A stretch of 62,000 bases of DNA from positions 781,604 to 843,603 of the forward strand of contig CAUYUJ010016149.1 in NCBI GenBank assembly GCA_963575745.1, in the 5' to 3' direction. A program made the position numbers and the translations under genes. The notes under the pieces are model-generated. The model had not been told where the DNA came from and did not search any database. It saw only the letters and a list, made by a program, of their open reading frames with translations. The stretch is from Prorocentrum cordatum. Its lineage: Eukaryota > Sar > Dinophyceae > Prorocentrales > Prorocentraceae. Positions 58,427 to 62,000 of this stretch are shown here, piece by piece; within the stretch, counting starts at the first letter, position 1, and each line of letters begins with the position of its first letter.

Positions 58427-59728
58427 GACATCGCGGACTACATCGTGCAAAGGGTGCGGCTGGCGTGGTTCCTCGACGCGATGGTCCTGACACAAGAAGT
58501 CACGCAGGATGACGTCCAGGAGCTTCGTCGCCTGCAGAGCGCCTTAGACGACGAAGAACTTGTCCCGCAGCCTGGCCACGCCGCCCCTCCGAGAGCACAG
58601 GGCTTTGCCGCCGCAGCAGCGGCGGCGCCACCTGAGGACTTTGCCGTGGTGGAAGTCGACGCCGAGGCTGTCTGTCAGGAGCTCGTGCAAGCCATCCAAT
58701 GGTGTACAGGACTGACAGACGCTGCGTGCGCCCTGGACGTCGCTCGGGAGTTGATGCCCGCAGAGCGGGAGGAGCAGCTCTTGAGGTACAGGAACCGCGG
58801 CTGCGAGCGCAAAGCCCCCGCCCAAACCAAGAAGCGCGTGGTGGTCCCGTCGCTCCTGTGCTCGAGGATGGAGATAGCGGGTGCTTTCGACGAGCACATG
58901 CGCTCTTTAGGCTGGACGCCTGGAGACCGATTTCCGTATGGAGGGGCGCGTTCATTCATGGATGCGTGGGACTGGGGTTCCATGTCCCGTCTCCCTCTCA
59001 GGAAGCGCACGCACGTTGTGCGGCGCTGGCACAAGGCTTTTCTGTCGTCGAAATACGCCTCCGCAGTAGCGGAGGCTGTTCGACAGCCGCGGGGACACGA
59101 GAAGCAGCACGGGCAGGGGCGCCTCCTGAAGTGGAAAGGGCGGAAAAGGATACCACAACAGGGACAGGGCCCAGCTCGAAAATGCCCTTGGTTGCGGCAA
59201 GCTCTGTTTGAATGGTGGAGTTCCATTCGGCACAGTGTGGATTGGAAGATGATCAAAAGGGGACTGCGAAGTACCCAAAGAGAGCCAGCGAAGATAGCAA
59301 GGTTCACGCAAAGCATGCTCCAGACCAAAGCGTTGGAGCTCATGAGCGAGTACGTCGCGCAGCAGCTGCGGATCGGGCAGCGACCCGCCGCCGTGGAGTT
59401 GAGGTCGCGCTGGTGGGCCTCCTGGCGCAAGGAATACGGCCTCAGCATGCGGTACCCGAACAGGAAGTACAAGTGCCCGCTGCCCGTCTTGGAAGAGCGC
59501 CTCGAGCGAGGCTGGCTGAACGTGTTTAGGGCGCGCGCCGCGTGCGTGCTACTCAACGAGCAGGATCCCGAGATGGAGAACTTCGACCAGTCGCCTTTCC
59601 ACCACAATGAAACAGGATCAGCTGGCGTGAGGAACCTCGCAGTAGCGGGGGTCGAAGTGCCACTGGTGGAGTGCCACGGCGCGGTGCGGGAGCGGTGGAC
59701 GGCCAATTTCATGACAATGAGCGACAAG
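58427..59728 (+). CDS. DDE-type transposase part, exon 2 (copy 1), cut by the assembly gap
   Basis: The frame continues from exon 1 (DIADYIVQRVRLAWFLDAMV). It includes an acidic/helical start, a palindrome-encoded Ala run (58,607), a basic region with possible DNA-binding character (LPLRKRTHVVRRWHKAFL; KCPWLRQALFEWWSSIRHSV), then WWASWRKEYGLSMRYPNRKY and the key motif ENFDQSPFHHNETGS (Asp codon at 59,585). In pogo/Tc1-type DDE_1 transposases the first catalytic Asp sits in N.D.T/S. A following RERWTANFMTMSD matches the K.R.T block of that family. Everything after 59,728 (later catalytic acids) is lost in the N gap. If unspliced, ATG 58,412 could start a separate protein. Further palindromes: 59,057 and 59,633 (loop AGTA). 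Confidence 0.65.
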
Positions 59729-59828
59729 NNNNNNNNNNNNNNNNNNNNNNNNNNNNNNNNNNNNNNNNNNNNNNNNNNNNNNNNNNNNNNNNNNNNNNNN
59801 NNNNNNNNNNNNNNNNNNNNNNNNNNNN
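59729..59828. other. Assembly gap (100 N)
   Basis: Exactly 100 N, a placeholder of unknown true length. Sequence resumes inside the 5' flank of the next tandem copy, so the end of the transposase and any spacer are missing. No frame should be read across it. Confidence 1.
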
Positions 59829-60357
59829 GCGCCTCAATTCCTGCAGAGGCGGCCTGCAGGGATGTTGCACTTTTGGCGTCTAGTACAAACGCCCGAGCGG
59901 CCCGCTTTTTTTTTGGGGGGGGCTCTTGCTTCACGGTGGAAGAGGAGACTATCATCATCCCCCGTGCCGCGTTCGCCTTCCCTCGACGACGACGTCGACG
60001 ACTTCCTACATTCTGGCCTTGTTTTCCGGGGAGTGTTCTCGGAGTCGTTCGGGGCGTTCGTTCGTGTGCGCATGCTTCTGAGTTTTCGGCGCGTCGTTCG
60101 GGCCGCTCGTCCTGGTGTGAGTCGTTCGGGCCCCTCCTCACCAGCCCATCTCACAGCAGCAACCCTCGCGAAGCATGCCGACGGTCGTGTTTTTTTCAGG
60201 CGTGTGTCCGCTGGTCCCCGCATATCTCCCTTGTTCCTCGTTCCTCCCGCCCCCTTGTACATCCTCCTTGTGGGGGGATGCGGCCGTTTGCTTGCCCTGC
60301 AGCGCTGGGCTCGAGACCAGAGGGCGGCCGCGTGTGCGCGCGCATGGCTTCGGCATC
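59829..60357 (+). promoter_or_regulatory. 5' flank of the OTU/transposase gene, copy 2
   Basis: Matches 56,286-56,812 almost base for base (one extra T in a T run, one extra G or T at two places). Confidence 0.5.
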
Positions 60358-61818
60358 ATGGCAGCCGCAGCCGCTCCGCCTCCAGACCCAGGAGACGCTC
60401 GCCCTGCAAACGCGCCTCTGCGAGTCGGGCACGACCGCGAGGCCAACGAATTTGTGGAGTTTTGGTACCAAGAAGACAAAAAGAAAGACACCGACTTCGT
60501 GCTCATGAACCCACGGAAACTAAAGGGGACAATATTCGGATTCGGGTACGTTATGCGCCGCAGCAGCGGCGCGGCTTGCCATTATGACTCTGGCAGACGC
60601 ATGTGTAAGAAGATTCATTTCTGCTCGCAGTGGCCGTGTCCCAGCGACCATCGTCTGGCGGACGGTTCCGTGGACTACAATAAGTGGTCAGACTTGCAAG
60701 CGCCCTGGCATTTAGTGCAATGCGCGGGCGGGTGGCCCGCAGGAGCGGGAGCCCCCGCAGCAGCGGAGGCGCCGGCCGAGGCGTGCGAGGCCCCTGCTGA
60801 AGCGGCAGCGGAGCCGTCGGTGGGCCCTGCTGAAGGCCCCGCAGCAGCGGGGCCGTCAGCGGAGGCGTGCGTGGCCCCTGCTGAAGTGGCAGCGGAGCCG
60901 TATGTGGGCTCTTCTGACGGCCCCGCAGCAGCGGGTGCGTCAGCGGAAGCGTGCGCGCCTCCTCCTGAAGTGGCGGCGGCGCCGTGCGCGTGCCCTTCTG
61001 CAGAGCCCGCCACAGCGGAGGCGTCCGTAGGTCCTGCTGGCGCGCCTGGCGCCGACGCAATCGCCGAGGCCGCTTCCGCAGTGGAGTCTGTCTTGAAGGA
61101 CTCCGCGGCAACAGCAGCTCTCTCAGCAAAGGAGGTTGCCCCTGTCGCTTTCCCCCAACCCGCCCCGCTTGCTGTTCGCGACGTAGCGGAACCCGTGCTT
61201 CCAGGGGCGGAAGTTGCGGCAGTTACCGCCTGTGAACAGACAGCCGCGACAGCAGGCGCTGCGGTTGCCCCTGCAGGCGCCCCCGCAGCAGCGGGGGCGC
61301 CTGCAGGGGCACTTTCAGAACAAGGCCAGAGGTGCTTCGAGAAATTGATGAAGCTGTCGCGCAGCATTCGCGGAAGGCCGGGGGGGGGCCGAGAGTGGAT
61401 AGGATATTCTGCTTTCGTAATCTTTGCGCTGTTGCGGAAGGTGCGCGTCTACGTGTGGGAAGGACGCAACAGAGTCGACCTTTGCAAAGCTGTCTTGCCG
61501 CCGTGGAAACTAGAGGAGTTAACCCGCGAGCCTGCGGTGGACGCGATCGCGTGTTGCGCCGTCCCCCGAGACTCGGGGCCACCGGACTGGGCCCCCGTGT
61601 CGGAGGAGTATCCTTTGTTTCGATGCAATCATTTTATCGCAGGCGTCTCCACCGACTTTGTGGATTTCACGGGAGATGCTTCGACGGTGGACGGTTTCTA
61701 TTCGGCTCTCGGTGTGTTCGTCGTGTCCACAGTCGCAGACGGGGACTGCGGTTTGGATTGCATGTTGCAGATGACCCAGGAGGTTTCCACGCGAGAGTCT
61801 CGCAGGGAGCTCCGCCAG
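60358..61818 (+). CDS. OTU-like part of a transposase polyprotein, exon 1 (copy 2)
   Basis: ATG 60,358. About 98% like copy 1 by eye, with most differences in the Ala/Pro linker. DGDCGLDC is kept. It is seven residues longer because a net 21 nt are gained at a perfect 46-nt palindrome (61,266-61,311), encoding PAGAPAAAGAPAGA where copy 1 has PPAPAGT. Copy 1 palindromes at 57,010, 57,205, 57,290 and 57,371 are all present (60,555, 60,751, 60,835, 60,916); the AACA-loop copy is degraded. The frame continues across intron 61,819-61,993. The tandem arrangement with an intact second frame suggests recent duplication. Confidence 0.7.
61266..61311. repeat. 46-nt perfect palindrome with AGCA loop, absent from the tandem copy
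   Basis: The left stem TGCCCCTGCAGGCGCCCCC then GC (21 nt), loop AGCA (61,287-61,290), and the right stem GCGGGGGCGCCTGCAGGGG then CA form a perfect 21-bp stem. The aligned site in copy 1 (~57,721-57,752) reads TGCCCCGCCCGCGCCTGCAG then GGACA with no AGCA core. Confidence 0.95.
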
Positions 61819-61993
61819 GACAGTTGCTCTCTCCGACCACCCTGATCCTTCGCTTCCATCTCTGCTGCCCCCACATGCTCTTCCCCTCCTTGTCTCCCCA
61901 TTCTGCCTTCATGCCTCTCCCATCCCGCCCTTCTCTCCCCTCGTGCCCTCCCCACCGAGTCTCCCTTGCCCCTCCTCCATGCCCGCCCGCCAG
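61819..61993 (+). other. 175-nt GA-AG intron, copy 2
   Basis: Same borders as copy 1 (CCAG then GACAGTT; CCCGCCAG then GACATCG), with one extra C. Exon 2 begins at 61,994 and only seven bases of it are in the window. Confidence 0.7.
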
Positions 61994-62000
61994 GACATCG
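61994..62000 (+). CDS. First seven bases of transposase exon 2, copy 2
   Basis: GACATCG continues the reading frame of 60,358-61,818 across the intron. The rest lies outside the window. Confidence 0.5.

Noticed and set aside
58412-60508. A 698-aa protein read through the N gap
   Set aside because: The gap length is arbitrary and the sequence after it is the 5' flank of the next tandem copy in a non-coding frame.

Overview
The window looks like nuclear DNA of a dinoflagellate. It is GC-rich with very low gene density, a high load of foldback elements (MITEs) and satellites, decayed non-LTR retrotransposon ends, and one-directional genes carrying a non-GT intron. I cannot fix the species from sequence alone. 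A run of 100 N (59,729-59,828) shows that this is a scaffold.

Positions 1-41,000 are almost gene-free. They hold several short foldback families (one with a perfect 8-bp target duplication at 3,561-3,750), cryptic and simple repeats, a GGGCTATA satellite (14.6-15.3 kb), and two copies of a 1.4-1.5 kb composite element ending in an identical 38-nt hairpin (19,870-21,307 and 27,540-29,071). There is also a 160-bp satellite carrying a tRNA-like B box (21.9-23.3 kb), a ~155-bp satellite with long G and C tracts (30.8-34.2 kb), and two degenerate RNase H ends of non-LTR retrotransposons. The best gene candidate here is a small membrane protein whose exon at 17,863-18,039 may join a terminal exon near 23,314-23,406 across a repeat-filled intron.

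Positions 41,000-62,000 are different: all recognisable genes lie on the plus strand, have long open frames and share duplicated, shuffled flanks. In order they are an unknown W/G-rich protein, a 99-aa coiled-coil protein, a ~840-aa RS-domain protein (one frameshift), a 156-aa protein, an intact 830-aa protein of unknown family, a 318-aa protein, a decayed copy of the last gene in the series, a truncated paralogue of the 318-aa protein, and that last gene itself. The last gene encodes an OTU-like cysteine-protease motif joined, across a 174-nt intron, to a DDE-type transposase. It is tandemly duplicated, with the second copy running off the window.

The main observation is a family of about 50 tiny palindromes confined to this 20 kb. 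Each has a constant centre (CGC-AGCA-GCG), while the outer arms differ between loci yet stay complementary. They sit inside coding sequence in all three frames, just before start codons and just after stops. Two nearly identical tandem gene copies differ by one such palindrome: copy 2 carries a perfect 21-bp-stem hairpin, a net in-frame gain of 21 bp, and part of its left arm is an inverted copy of the DNA on its right. This suggests that the palindromes grow by templated copying of neighbouring DNA. It resembles in-frame palindromic elements of Rickettsia, but in a eukaryote and beside a transposase gene.
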